This document shows, piece by piece, positions 12,836 through 27,100 of a stretch of 64,000 nucleotides of DNA. The stretch comes from Meandrina meandrites (Eukaryota; Cnidaria; Anthozoa; Scleractinia; Meandrinidae): NCBI GenBank assembly GCA_963693305.1, contig OY855905.1, positions 29,656,937 to 29,720,936 of the forward strand, given 5' to 3'. Below the pieces are notes generated by a model. That model did not search any database. It saw only the letters and a list, made by a program, of their open reading frames with translations, and was not told the origin of the DNA. A program made the position numbers and the translations under genes. Within the stretch, counting starts at the first letter, position 1, and each line of letters starts with the position of its first letter.

Positions 12836-13743
12836 CGAAGCGACGAGGGCAATTTGGAAAACTTTGAAAATGCAAGTGAAATTAATCCTTAATTGCACGA
12901 GGGCACATTGCGATTACGTGTTTATCACATAAAGGGCAAAATTGTGTACAAAAGAAAACTTAAACGAGGTCCGCCATGGCGTAAACCGGTTGGCAAGAAT
13001 ATTTGCTCGTAGCAAAATGACCACATAAAAAATCAACTTATGTCGAGAAACAGTAAAAGTAAGCATAACACAGCATGTGCAATTCACTCATAATAGTTCC
13101 TTCACAGATAAAACTGAATGCAGTTTAAATTTTATTTACCTTTGTTTACGAGGCGTCCGACCGCGCAGAAATGCTGCATCGATGAAAGTCATAAACAAAG
13201 TGTCCAAACGAGCTTTAATAACTTCTTGAACCTGACATTCTCCGTTCCACAGCGAAAACTGTAAGTACCAACAAAATTTATGCCCTTTCCAGGCTCTGTT
13301 TCTAATAAGGCGAAGCAAGCAAAACGAAGAAATGTTATCTTTCAGTGTCGATTCAGTGGTCTCAGCCGCCATGAATTTCTTTTCTCCGTGCAGCGCCAAT
13401 CGTCCAGAAGTTTTTTCGGGCTGTGACAAACGAATTTGGATTGAAAAGTCCTCTCTCTATTCCACCAAGGCACTACTCATTTCTGCCTACCGATTTTCTT
13501 TCACATTTGATGAAATAACCGCATTTATATCAAACTCGGATGCATTGCGTTTCTGAACTTTTTTCAAACTCGTTTCAAGCGGGAAACCAACTCAGTGCAC
13601 ACGACGCGCGCTCAGCCAATCAGGATCAAGTAATCATGCCCTCTTTTGGTTGATTACCAAAAAGTGCCCTCGTGATTAAGAAAAAATGCCCTCTGTCTCA
13701 ACCAATCAGCGTTCAGTAATTTTGCCCCGTATGTGATAAAACG
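12782..13743. repeat. Palindrome plus inverted-repeat element
   Basis: A 114-bp palindrome (12782-12895) has arms reading AAGGATTAATTTCA / TGAAATTAATCCTT. Just after it, TTTATCACATAAAGGGCAAA (12921-12940) is mirrored by TTTTGCCCCGTATGTGATAAA at 13720-13740, suggesting an element of about 820 bp. TGCCCTCGTG-like motifs recur at both ends. A 97-codon minus-strand frame (13136-13429) lies inside; I do not recognise it. Confidence 0.5.
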
Positions 13744-14888
13744 GTGTAAATATTTCGGAATGTTCCGTCATTCGATGTGACCCGAGTAGGCCACGTGGAA
13801 GATTTTGTTAAGTCATAAATGGGTGTTTTCAAGCGTTCATTGGTCAAGTGTAATATATAACTGCCAATGTGGTTTCATTGTAATTACGTTCCCACTGCAT
13901 GTTGTCGAATTCGTTTGAACATTTGGTCACGAGTCGTTTTCTAATATGTTCAGCTGTAATTGACTGGCAGCTATTATATAAATAATTGTCGAGTCCGGGT
14001 CAGCCGCAGAACTATTAAATGATGGAAGTCCTTGGTCCTTGCAGCAACAACTGTGTTTTTAAAAACTCTTGGAAATTTCTGAATTCAAGGACACCTTCTT
14101 TTGTATCGCTGTCCGTGGGTAACAATTAGAAACAAGCTAGACAGTGTCAGCTTGGAACTTGGCAGACATACAGCGTTTTTTCTTCTTCAACTGTGAAAAT
14201 TGCATTTATGATTCTCAAATTATTTTGGTCAGCCCTGTTTCTTCGGTGGCAAATAGTGTTTATATGTATTTATATTTCTTTTTCACCCATGGAGTCAGTT
14301 AATAGTTTATTGGCGTGGCCAGTTGGGAAAATCGGACAGTTCGCAAATTATGAAACTCGCAAGTCGACGACTATCAAAGAAATATGAAGATACACCCAAC
14401 TACGGATAGGACGTATAATGCTGAAGTGTTGTTCGGTGTTGTTCGCATGTCAATGAGTGATGTGAGGTGACAATCAGCCCCTGCAGGTGCCCGGCGGTAG
14501 AAAGTAACATCGAAAAAAGAAAACAAAAGCAGGAAAACAAAAGAAAGCATTCTTATTTTATAGCTCACCTGGCTGAAGACTTTTCTAAAGAAAAAATCTC
14601 TCTGGAACATTCGCCAAATTATTATTTTTACCAATTAACGAACTGCTGAGATGAAGTAGTTCCGTCGTCCAGGGATATATGACTCCTCCCCGTGTCAAAA
14701 ACGCCCCCACATAACCCACAGTACATTGCAAGCGCGCAACACATTTCACTTTGACTTTGTCAACATTCATAGTCCAACTTTGCCCATTATTTACTCTGGG
14801 CTTTTCCGCAATTTCGGTTTAGAATGGCGAAATAGTTACACATTCGCCATGCTGACCTCTAGACTTCTTTGAGACCGGCTGGTGTAAA
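13744..14888 (+). promoter_or_regulatory. Upstream region of the diacylglycerol kinase gene
   Basis: About 1.1 kb between a transposon-like repeat and the start codon. It has CCAAT-like motifs near its left edge, and the last 200 bp are richer in CG dinucleotides, but there is no clear TATA box at a fixed distance. Reading frames here are short and unconserved. Assigned as promoter by position only. Confidence 0.3.
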
Positions 14889-17800
14889 ATGGCCGCTGCT
14901 GGTGACCGCAGTGAGCGTGATACGAAGAATTCGCGGCACAGGGAGGATGAAGGAAAAGTCGAAGAAAATCGACTGCATCGCCGCGCGGCAAAATCTAGAT
15001 CTTACAGGTACGTTTTAACACTTTAATATCGTTTACCGTTGTTATAAGTGATCGGGAAGGCATAAATGTATAACTCAGATGCTACAGGAAATCATCTGTT
15101 CTGATTGTTTCGTGTTGGCTATTTTGCTATCATGCTGTGCTCGTCTGTCGTAGCGTTTTAGTTAAACTGAGCGCAAGCGACTTTCTTTGATATCCAACTT
15201 GATTTTCAGGCTTCGTATTAAAATTAACGACTTGCTAACGGGTGAATAAATATTTAATTTCGCATCTTTAAGTTATGGGGTGTGAATGCGAGCTTGTTTT
15301 TGGTGAATTTGAATTTGTTCGCCCAGCTTTCATTTGTTTTGAAATTGAGAAATTGAAGTGTTGAACGTCGTTGACCTCAACTCTGAGAGTTCCGCTTCTG
15401 TTGAATGTGATTTGTTGCTTTATCCGATATTTGGCTTTAGATTTTCTTTCATCGGTAGAAGCAGTTGAATTTAAAATAGTAATCAGAGGAAAGCTTTTAG
15501 TAAAACGAGAGATGTACATGAAAAAAATACAACAAAAATCCTCGGCTATCTAGCCTGATTCATTCGCGCTTAAACGATGGTCAGTTTATTTACCTGTGAT
15601 ATGCTTCCATTTATAATTTCCTAGCTTCTTTGCTATCAGTTAAAAACATCAACGCAAAAAGTGGGCTCGAGCTTTTTATCAAAGATGTATCACTAAAGCT
15701 ATTACTTAAAGCTCCGTGCTTTAATATGGTGTCAAAGTTATTGTACAAAGCTTGAAACTTTAAGCTTAAAATTCTATGAAGATGAAAGCTATATAAGAGA
15801 GAATAAATTTTTAATGTTTAATAACTTTTGTTTAGCAAACAAAGCGAGCAGTGTGATCGGCTTTCGTGTTTTCAAGGCGTAATTTGAACTAGGAAATGAA
15901 TGAGTCTATAATTAAAGTGAACTTTTTTATGTCGAACTCGTATCAAAATAATCCCTTTCTGATCAGTCTGTGCTTAATAGTTCTCTTTTAAAAATTCATG
16001 AACTTGTTTGAATGGTGCAGTTCGATCGATTCAGAGAACATAATTGTACGAACCCTTTATAAAGGTTAACTGCACACAATAATTTTTACAGGACACATAT
16101 TTTGTATGTGAGGATGACGTCTTGTGCTGTACAACATCAAACAACAACATGTTCTTTATACATGAAATTCATCCATGAATATATATTGAGTTTTTATGGC
16201 TGAATATATATAATCAAAAATTAACATTTTGAAATAATTTACCTGAAGTGGGCCCACACTATAGGGGTCATCAGGTACAAGTAGCTGGGACATGTATTAG
16301 GTACATAAAGTATTGACATATTTAAGCACTTAGGGACATTGCTGTGACAGAGAGGTGTGCGTGTTTAGGCAGTGTGTCCCTACAACATCTCTGGCACAAA
16401 AATGTAAACAAAACTTCCTTTGCAGAATCATTATTACTATATGCAAATAATTATATTTCTAATTAATAGTAATTTTCACAAGGGCAGTCTCGCCAAAATT
16501 TAGTTCTGCTTTTAAAAAAATCCAATGAAGGCGATGGAAGTCCACTAATAGCTGCCTAACCTTGCTGAACTGCACTGTACTGGTCACGGAAGTTGCTTAA
16601 AACTGGTTTGGCTTCGAACAGGTAGAGAAGACATGGTCTAAAGTTTGATAATGTTGGGGCCCGCGGTCTCAAGGTTGACAGTATCACTTGGACGAAAATC
16701 ATTGAAAACCATTGATTATGGTTTGTGCACATCTTAGAGAGTGAATTTATGCCTTAATTTTTTGTTGTTTAAAAGTTATTTTGTTGATCAGATCAGTGAG
16801 GGCACTAGCATAGTTAACTCAAAAACTTAGAAGACCTCTTGTGATACTGCCCCTTTTAAACAAATGAAACTTTCAACCACTGAACAGTCTTCTTCAGCAA
16901 ATTTAAGCTCTGCGTTGTCAATGTCTTGCAGTTTCGTGTTTGTTTAGTCAGGTGACAACAAGTGGTTGAAAATAGCAGGTAATTCACAGTTGCCATATTT
17001 ATTATAGTTGTACATCAAAAGGGAGGTTTAGGAAGCCATCCACATCAGATACAGTGGAACCTTGATTTAACGAAGTACCAAGGGACTGGGGAAATTTGTT
17101 TGTTATAGCGAGGGTTCGTTATATCGAAAACCTCGATTTAACGAATTCTCCGAAAAACAACCAAAATATTTGTTATATCGAGGTATAATTAATTATTACA
17201 TTTTAACGGTGTTACGTTGCACTAACCCAGTATTTCTGGATCTGAACGATTACTACTGAAACTTCCGTTCTTTAATGTCTATACGAAGCTATTGTTTCAG
17301 TGTAGATTTGTACATACCTACGGCACTAGAAACTGGACAGGCAAATAAAAGCAAAACTGCTAAAACTCCACATAAACTGTAACGCTAGTATTAGATTATT
17401 TCCAATCAAGATATTTGTTCTTTTTTGTTGTCATCAGTAAAAATGCGTCCTCCATTTAAGGTATTCCTCTAACTGAACACGGTAAAAAACGTTAACAACT
17501 TTTAACACTGTACTATTGCATTTCTAATTAGCACTTTAAAAAATTCTTTCAGTGAGGATTGTTTCTCTCTTTTTATTGTTATCTGTAAGAATGTATCCTC
17601 CATCGAAGAAAGCGAACATAGAAATTCTTTTTCCTTTGAACCGGTCTTGTCAAATGACAAAATGAAATTGCGTAGCGCTGTCACAGCCTTGTTATTCGTT
17701 CAGGCTTCTAGATTGTGTTCATTATAATGAGGATTTCGTTATATCATGATTTGTTATATCGAGGCTCTGTTCTATACATTTTACTGTAATTTTGGCCGGG

Positions 17801-18123
17801 CTGAAGACAATCGTTCGTTATACTGAGGACTTCGTTATATAGAGGTTCATTAAATCAAGGTTCTACTGTACCTGCAATTTCTGCAAACGTAGAGTATTAT
17901 TATCCAAATTATTCCAAGGTCGAGAATGAATGCACATAGTAAATGCATAAACACTGATTTACCCTTATTTATTTTAATGCAATACAGAGAAGCAATGTCC
18001 AAACCAAGAGAGAGTGGGGGACAGGAGGAAATACCGAATGATTTAGAGTCCCTGTCTGAACCAAGTACCAGTGTTGCACATCTCACATCTTTGGAGCATT
18101 TTAATGATGTTTGTGAGTGGTCT
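14889..18123 (+). CDS. DGKZ: DGK exons 1-2: N-terminal leader
   Basis: Exon 1 (14889-15007) begins [14 protein letters not shown] and is highly charged, with Arg/Lys/Glu and no membrane segment. Exon 2 (17988-18123) adds an acidic, Ser-rich stretch ending HFNDVCEWS just before the first C1 domain. The 3-kb intron between them holds a TA-flanked transposon (17052-17868) and a Penelope-like fragment. N-termini are the variable, isoform-specific part of type IV kinases, so other first exons could exist. Confidence 0.8.
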
Positions 18124-21100
18124 GTAAGTAGCTGAATAATTTATTGAATAAAAAGTAAAATTATAGATGAGGTTGTCGTTTGACATTGGTATGTATACAT
18201 AAAAGAACTGGCATTTATAAACTGTTTGTGATAATTTCAGGAAAATGCTATGAATGGACGGCACTTGTGGATGGACACAGATGCATCTGGAAACTCCTGT
18301 TACCTGACTGATTGTGAATCTCTGGTAAGACTATTGTTCTTTTTTTTGTAATCAAGATCTAAAACAGACAACATTGCTGTAGGATTAAATTTCACAATTT
18401 CCAAGCAGGGCTTTATAACAATTAACTTTGCTGGTTATGCTGTAAGGCTACACATACTTCAGTTCTCACCTCACGAACTACAGCCAGAGATGATAACATA
18501 TGAACTCTAAAGTTCAAAACATCCCAACCTTCAAAACGTTGTGCCACTGATCACAGTTATTATGACAAAAATCAATGTACCTCAAAATAGATTGAACACA
18601 AAATCTATTTATCGAAACCTACACACCCCGTGAACTTTTGAACCCTTTCAATCAATCAAACTTTAATGAGGTTAAATGCAATTTAACCAAGTTAATCAAC
18701 AACGAGTGTGCAGTGAGCTGTTTTAGTGGTCAGCCGTTCCTAGCTCTTGCCATGCTCAGGTTTCTATGCTCCTGGACATTGTGGTGTCAGGTCTTCATAT
18801 TGTGGGGATGTTTCATTGATGTTTAGAGAGTTCTTACCCTCCCTTCCTCCCTCCCTTTTTTCTTTCTTTCTTTAGTTTTTCTTTCTCCATTCCATTGACC
18901 TAGTTAGTGCACAGGTGCAAGGGAGTGGGGGCTCGTGGCTGCTTTGTGGGGATTGCCAGCCATGGGAGTGTCATTCCATCTGGGGGACCGGCTGACCTCA
19001 GTGGAGGCCCCCTGTATATCCCAGGCACCCATCCTCCATATACATGAGGCAGTTGGTTAATTAAAGCAAACTTCTGTTTTCTGAGAGGTCCATCAGTAGA
19101 TGACTGACGGCAGCGAACAGTGCAACCATTGATTGAGCAGGGTATTGTTATTGAAAGGTGTCAGTAGTAATTCATTTAAGTGTGAAAAAAAAAAATTATA
19201 ATTTACTTTTCTCTTGCAGAAATCAGGACCCAGAAAGAAGTGCTCTGGTAAGTTCTATGTAATTTTTATATTGGATTGAGGAAATAATAATTGACTACTG
19301 CACAACTGAAATAAATAAATTTTCGATTTTAATTTGTTTGAATTTTTCTTTGATCCATTCCACAGCTTGTAAAATTATTGTTCATGAAAAATGTATTGAG
19401 CAGCTCTACAGGGTGAGTTGAATCAGCAATTTACATTTTGTAATATTTTGAACCTTTTGACTTCATACCACCTTTGAAACAACATAATGATACGTTAATT
19501 GCACTTAAATACATGTAGTTCAGATTTTTGTTGTTGATTATTTGGTTATTGTGTGTAGATATTGATTCTGAATAAATGTAGTTTTGTGAGTTAACAGTAC
19601 TCCAAGCTACGGCTATTTTGATTGCCACGGCCAGTGAAAAATACATTTGGTGACTAATTTTTCAAACAGGTCACCAATTTGGCAACCATTACCAGTGTAA
19701 AGGGCTGGCAAACATTACAATTGTTTTGCAGAAAAGTTACAAATTTGACTGTAAATTTTCCATTATATATCCTTTATTTCCTAGCAGTATGCAGGATGCC
19801 TGTCACCTATGAACCTAACAAATGGCCTTGCTCACCATGAGTTCTCATAGCTCAGTGGATAGAGCACCTGCCCATTGTTTGGGTGACCATGGGTTTGATT
19901 CCCATCGGGGACTCAAATTTTTTCTTTGTCCCATGCTTGCGATATGTTGAATATTTCATCTTTTATATTATAGCTACTTCAATTGTCCATCTTGCTTATC
20001 CATTTATCATTATATATTTATCATGACTTAGACTGAGCTGTTTGTTGTCTTTGATTAGTTAATATTAGTTTTGACAACCACATTTAGGTTTCTATTAATT
20101 ATTTTACCTTACCATATGAGAATTGTTTATTTCCTTCACTGTTTCTTTTAATCTTTTATTTACTTTTATCCATGATAGGTCAAACAATTCAACAAAAAAC
20201 TCTTCAATACAAACAAAAATAACTGCCAGAACATTCTTTGAACAATTCTATTTTGGCCCATCATGGTCTGGTCATGTAAAGTGACACAAGGTTTCCTAGT
20301 AAACGCCTTGCTTTTGGTGAACAAATTTTTTCCAGTGGCGACCATTTTACAACAGGAAGTCACCAAAAGGTGACTTCTGACAAACTTGAGCATGGAGCAC
20401 TGGACTACTAGGACTGACTGCTAATATGCTGACTGTCTTTACAGATAAACTTCAAATGCAAACCAACATTTAGGGAAATCCATCCCAAGTCTTCCCATGA
20501 GGTAAAGGTTTAACAATTTAACTGTGGTTGCTGTAGTATGAAGCTAGATTACGAGCATTGGTTCTTCACCCAGATTGGGTGATTACTTAGTCAATCTCAG
20601 GTTCCCTTGATCCTGGCATTTTTGTAAAGTCTTATGAAGAGGAGTAAAAATGTGTCTTTCAAAAGGACTAACCACTAATTAACTAAGAACCTAATGTAAC
20701 CACCACTTCTACAGCTTGTGAATTCTAGGCTAGTCCTCATGTAGCACAGGTAGACACCCTTTAGTGTGAATTATAAGGGCTTTATTGAGCACATGCAGTA
20801 ACTTAACTTTCACTAACCCAACATTTACTTACCACACCGATATACCTTATGATATATTTTGGGGTACTAGGCTTGTAAATTAAGTGAAGATTATGAAAAT
20901 GGCATGAACATGTACTCTCAAGATTTAACAGTTTGTATTTGTTTGTTTTCCATTGTCCTTACAACATTTATCATTCTGTCATTGGTAGTTTTTGAAAAAT
21001 AGAAATGTTTCGAGTTCTTACCGGAGACCAGTTTCCTTGGCTCAGTTTTTACATACTGTGAGTTTGATAATGGAGAAGTTTAAACCAAGTGAATTAACAT

Positions 21101-24100
21101 GAATTAATTTGGTACATTCTGTAAGAGAGTCTGCATGTGAGCCTAGCGGCCCATCAGGCCACTATATCCTGGTTTCCGTAGCATGAAGCGACTAGGAGTA
21201 TTTCTACTCCCCCTGGATGGGGTGCTAGTCTATCACAGGGATACCACCAGCATTAAATTTGCTGATACCCATTTAATTAATACCTGGGTGAAGAGAGGCA
21301 CTATGTTAATAAAGTGTCTTACCCAAGAACACAACGCAGTGCCCTGGCCAGGGCTCGAACCCGGACCCCTTGATCCTGAGTCCAGCAAACTAACCATTAG
21401 GCCACCGCTCCTCATGAGTAAGAGAAATTTACATTTAAAATTTTGGAGTTGAAAGCCAAGAGTAAAGAAATTACCAGTAAACATAATGTTATAGAGAATC
21501 CTTGCGGAGATAATCATTTACATTTTGCCTCATTAGAATGCAACTTTAATTTGCGTAGAAAAGACATCATGCTTTTTGCAAATTGACTCTAGATGTTTAA
21601 AGTGTTGTAAATCAGCACTGTGACCACATTGGTGCCCTGTGAAATACAATTTACACTGCTTATCATTATTTAAGGGTTGGTCTTAAGTGGCCTGTAAAAA
21701 TAACTGATTGATAGCTGCTGTTACAATTGAGCCTGCCATAATAGTGGAGGAGCATGTGTACTCCCGTGGGCAATTCGTGAAGAAAGCAATCCACTGGGCT
21801 AGTTGTGTTCAGGGGACCTAAAAGAACAAGAAAAGTTATGTTGCCACCTTTGCAACCCGCACAGAGGTCTTTTAAGGGGTATTTTGAATAATGACGTCAA
21901 ATTCCCAGCATGGAAACGAGGCTGAAGATATTATTGTATCGTATCTCTTATAAACTTGGCTCAAATCTCTACGTATTATCAGGATGTGTCAAGTATGCAA
22001 TAATGTACGACTCAATCTATTGTTTTCAGGTCACGTGATCACTGTGACATGAAAACGAGGCTCCGAGTAGTTAATTTAAAGTTGGTAAAGCCCGCAAAAT
22101 CAAGAAGACTTTTACAAAATATGTTGCTAGTTGCAATGGTAAAAAAACAAAAGCATTCTTATTAAGCAAGATAATTGAGTAATATCATCCATTTTTACTC
22201 GCATTAGAGCTTCCAAAAACACCACAGGCAACCCATCCTGGAGAGGATTAGTCACTATGAACTATGTTAGTTGCAAGTGTAAAAAACCAAAAGGGTGAAA
22301 AAACAAAAACCTTTTTATTAAGCAAGATAATTGAGCCATATCATCCATTTTTCCTCTTTTTATGATAGATTTTGTCGCATTACAGCTTATAAAAATCACA
22401 GGCAACCCATCCCGGAGAAGAACGTTTTTGGTCGCTATGAAAAATGGTAACTACAAATTATTCGCAGATCCTGTTCTCTTTTTCTGTTTGAAGTTTAACT
22501 TATGTGAATACTAACACTTCATACAAGATATAATAGACTCTAGTTTAAAAATTGTACAACAGTTGTAAAGTTCGATCTACAGCTAGTAGTGGAGATAAGA
22601 CATAACTTCTGGCATTTAACATTGGATGCGGAATCTAAGTTTACTAGCAATCTTCAGTGTCCAAATCATCATCAGAACCATTATTGTCTGCACCTGTCAA
22701 GGCATGGAAGGCCAGTAGTGCTGCTGTCTTTGACGGGCAAAGGGCCTATTAGCTGCACCTTCATCATCGCGGTGGTTCTGGCCTTTGCCAGTCGCAAACA
22801 CTGTATTCTGACAGAGATCGGGATATCTACTCAAGAAAAGAATAGAATCATCGATATCTGTGCCTGGGGAATGTGTCCTGATTTCTGTCGCTCCATTTGT
22901 TATAGCATCTAGGACATGCAAAACGATTTTCGTGTCAGCTTCTTCATGGTCACTCTTCAGATATGACATATCTTTGTTGTTTTCCTTGCATTCACAACTG
23001 TACACTACCACCACCCGGGTGCTCAGCATGCTCAAGAGTCTTCTACGCGAAGTATTCTGTCAGCTCATTCTTTGTAAGAGCATGGGAAAGCATCTTCTTC
23101 ATCGTGACCTTGGCGATATGCATGAAAGACGTTATGCGATAGAAAAAAGCCTGAATGCTGGTTCCCCTGTCTCTTTCTGCGTGGAGCTTCTTTCAGGGAT
23201 GACTTGAGCTGTTATCAATCAAAGACGAGGTGAATCTCACTCTCTCCATACTTCTCAAAGATGCGATCTACGAGATGTGAGCGGAATCTAATCCACTCAG
23301 GCTTGTCAGCCATTGCATCGATGACAGAGTCTCTCATTCTTTCTTCATGATGAGCAGTGTCTTGACCTGCAGTACTGTACTCATCTGCACTGGCTGGCAG
23401 CTTCTCTAGTATGGACATCAATGCACTTTTGGCTGGGTAGTGTGGCATTTCTCCATCTGTAGCAAACATAGATCTTTGAACCTTGGATGTCAATGTCGGG
23501 TCTGCTTTTGCATATGACTATTATGCACGCAAAGAGGTTTCGATCTTCTTGCAACTCCACTATTTGGCCAGCACTGGAAACTGTGATCTTCTTCCCCATG
23601 GTTTTCCATGTCTGAAACTTTCTTTTCTTCATGGGTGACCAAAAATTGATTTTTCCTGGCTTGATTCGATCCTTTACAAATGACTGGAACAGTTGCTGGC
23701 CAATGCCATTCTGCTCCAAGAGATCTTTCGTTACTTTGCTCGGCATTACAACCTTTGTCACAACGTTGAAAAGATGGTTGCTCTGTTCAATGAAAGGATT
23801 TGTGAAATTCTCCATTGTTGTTACCAACTGTTCTATGTTTTTCTCTTCGTGGGAAATCACAGAAGCTGACAAGGTGTGATGATGGGTGCCTTCCTTTGCC
23901 AAAGTTGTTCCAGCCATGGCCATTTCTTTAGCATCTTCGGCTAGATGGGCAAGCTCTGGAGCTATGAGAAATAATTCAGTGCGGGAATTTGCATTCAGTG
24001 CGATACCAACTAGCCCTTCTGAGACTTTCATTAAGGGATTTATTTACCCTAGGACATCGTCTGCACCCAAGTACGAAACGGCACACCCGGGTTCTTGTTA

Positions 24101-27100
24101 ACAACCCAATTACCTTCCAGGAACTCCTCATATTTCTCAGGGTCTTACTCATTCTACATATTCATTTCAGAAGAAGAAGTACTTTGTAAACAACTCCAGC
24201 GACGTAAGATGCAGCTGCCAGTCCCCCGTTCGGACCGCTCTTATGAACTGGATCAATTTCATTATCATTTACATGTAACATCGGAACACCTGGAGTTCTG
24301 AAATCTCGCTATTTTCCTCCTCAAAGGGCTTCATTTTACTGATCACATCTAGGGACTTTATGACCTACCGTTCTTGCCCTAGCTATTTCTACCTCTTCCT
24401 CGGGAACCATGTCAAAATCACTTCCCAGCTGACTTGCGCATTCCTCCATATCCTTAACCATAGGCGGATCGTGTTGAGATAAAAATACTCTCTAGTATAG
24501 GATAAATAGAGCCTGTGAGGTGGTTATATGAGCTTCTTCTCCTCTCTTCATGTGATTGCCATCAAGGATTTGCTTCACCGTTGTAGGGCCATAAAGATCA
24601 GACCTCACGAGAAACGTTTTAAATAAATATTTTTAACACATTCTGAAGAGTGTATTAAATTTATGAGTTCGAGTTAGAAATTTCGAGTTCGAGTTAAAAG
24701 GAAGGGCCTGAAAAGTTACTGATTTTGTGATGGAAGGCAAAAAAAAGAAAAAAGAAAGAAATAAAACGAAAACAAAAGGCCCACAACGTGGCGTGACATT
24801 TTCGCAGTTGGTCACGCATAGTGTTGCCCTTATCAACAAATGAAAGCTAACCGCAAGCAAATAGGAGTGGAACTAACCGCAAGCAAACCAGAGTGGAACT
24901 AACCGCAAGCAAACCAGAGTGGACCTAACCGCAAGCAACTCGATATTTTAACTCGAACTCGAAATTTCCAACTCGAACTCATGAAATCGACAGACCCCAT
25001 TCTGAACAAGTAACCACAGGAAAATCCAGAGGGTGACTACTTGCCTAATCAATGTTTTATTCAATTGTTTAACCATTAACTAGCACTTGTCATCATTGAA
25101 TATGCCTGGCCACCTTAATGGAATTAATTAAGCATTCCAGAATTTATATCTGGTTATTGATATAGCTAACAAATTCTTTGATTAAACCACATGAGCAGTG
25201 TTTAGCATTTTTTTCATGTTGCGCGCAATGCAGATAAGGAAAAAGTGACTAATATATATTTTCAAGAACCGGAAGTGATGCTTCTCGGATGGACTACCTG
25301 TGGTTTTGTCCTGAGGTCTAATGCCTGAACGTTTATTATAAAAATGAGAACTATGGACAATATCCCTCAAATATCTTGTTAAATAAAACTTTTATTGCTT
25401 CTTTCACCCTTGCAAAAAGCGACACAATTTGTAGTTACCATTTTTCATAGCGACCAAAAACGTTCTTCTCCAGGATGGGTTGCCTGTGGTTTTTATAAGC
25501 TGTAATGCGACAAAATCTATCATAAAACGAGGAAAAATGGATGATATCGCTCAATTATCTTGCTTAATAAAAAGGTTTTTGTTTTTTCACCCTTTTGGTT
25601 TTTTACACTTGCAACTAACATAGTTCATAGTGACTAATCCTCTCCGGGATGGGTTGCCTGTGGTGTTTTTGGAAGCTCTAATGCGAGTAAAAATGGATGA
25701 TATTACTCAATTATCTTGCTTAATAAGAATGCTTTTGTTTTTTTACCATTGCAACTAGCAACATATTTTGTAAAAGTCTTCTTGATTTTGCGGGCTTTAC
25801 CAACTTTAAATTAACTACTCGGAGCCTCGTTTTCATGTCACAGTGATCACGTGACCTGAAAACAATAGATTGAGTCGTACATTATTGCATACTTGACACA
25901 TCCTGATAATATGCAGAGAATTGAGCCAAGTTTATAAGAGATACGATACAATAATATCCTCAGCCTCGTTTCCATGCTGGGAATTTGACGTCATTATTCA
26001 AAATACCCCTTAAAAGACCTCTGTGCGGGTTGCAAAGGTGGCAACATAACTTTTCTTGTTCTTTTAGGTCCCCTGAACACAACTAGCCCAGTGGATTGCT
26101 TTCTTCACGAATTGCGCACGGAACCTGATTTTTGAACATATGCTCCTGGACTATAAATATATATTCTTTTGTTAAGAAGGTATGTGAACGAGGTGAAAGA
26201 GTCAACACATTGATTGAAACAATGCAGAATGATCCTTTTGCCTCGTTTGTATGCATGTCAATTAAACTGCTGAGAACTGTTATGACAAATATTGAGTTTT
26301 CTGTTTTAGAGTAATGTTCGCCATCACTGGGTTCATCGACGGAAACAAGAAGGCAAATGCCATCATTGTAGCAAGGTAAAATTATTTGTATTCTAGATCG
26401 AAATAGATCTTCCGCAATAATTTGTCCAACCAAAATCCTGCAGGACATCAGAACAAGCTTTTGGGAGGCATTGTGCAGATTAGACTGTCTGGGACACAGG
26501 CTAGACTGTGTTGTGGTTTGGTAAATCCTTGTTCAATTAATTCATTTTCTGAGTTCAGTAGTTCATAGCCACTTAAAAAAAAACAGCTGTAGTCACATAG
26601 GGCCCTTTGATTCTTGCTAGCAGTAGACCGGAGGCAAATCCTGAGCAGGCAGATATCCCCATCTTGCCTGCTCTGTTAGCTAGTCACAGTGTAGGATTTA
26701 GTTCATCTTGCCTCTTTGAAGTCACATAGCAAGACTATTCCGTTACCTCAAATCAAGGCCTTCAATCGTGTTTTTTTTTTCATGTGCAATCTCATTTTTG
26801 GATCTTTCCTTGGTTGTTAACTTCGCTTGTGCTTACATTGGCATACTGTATAAAGTCAGAGAATTATGTAACTGCTGTTTTGCTCTATCTTACAAACCTA
26901 TATAATTAAAAATGAATCATTAGTTTTCTTGAATGTGGAAAGTGAGGCTGGTTAATTTGTTTGTACCATTTTGAGATATTGAAATGTTAACATTGATTGC
27001 GTTTTCTTATTTTGGCAGTCTTTTCAGCACATGCTGTCCTTTCAGACCAAGGTAGATCTTCTAATCTCTTGTTTAAAAGTGGCTGTTTAATTATATCATC

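Larger units (their letters stand above)
21764..26121. mobile_element. 4.4-kb transposon with ~696-bp terminal inverted repeats
   Basis: The left terminal repeat (21764-22459) and right terminal repeat (25426-26121) are close reverse complements of equal length. Outer ends read CCGTGGGCAATTCG and, reversed, CCGTGCGCAATTCG. Each repeat contains two subrepeats of about 140-190 bp built around AGCAAGATAATTGAG and CAGGCAACCCATCC; a more diverged third copy lies inside the right one (about 25182-25425). The interior carries a broken minus-strand gene and a nested MITE. I found no clear target duplication. It occupies DGK intron 6. The superfamily is not assigned. Confidence 0.8.

Noticed and set aside
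13136..13429. 97-codon minus-strand frame as a host gene
   Set aside because: Lies inside an inverted-repeat element and matches no family I know; left within the repeat annotation.
19839..19914. tRNA gene
   Set aside because: Acceptor and T arms fit, but the anticodon arm does not form a normal stem with a 7-base loop, so it is SINE-like.
22589..23207. Plus-strand frames of 107 and 115 codons
   Set aside because: They are antisense to the broken minus-strand transposon gene, which carries the recognisable motifs.
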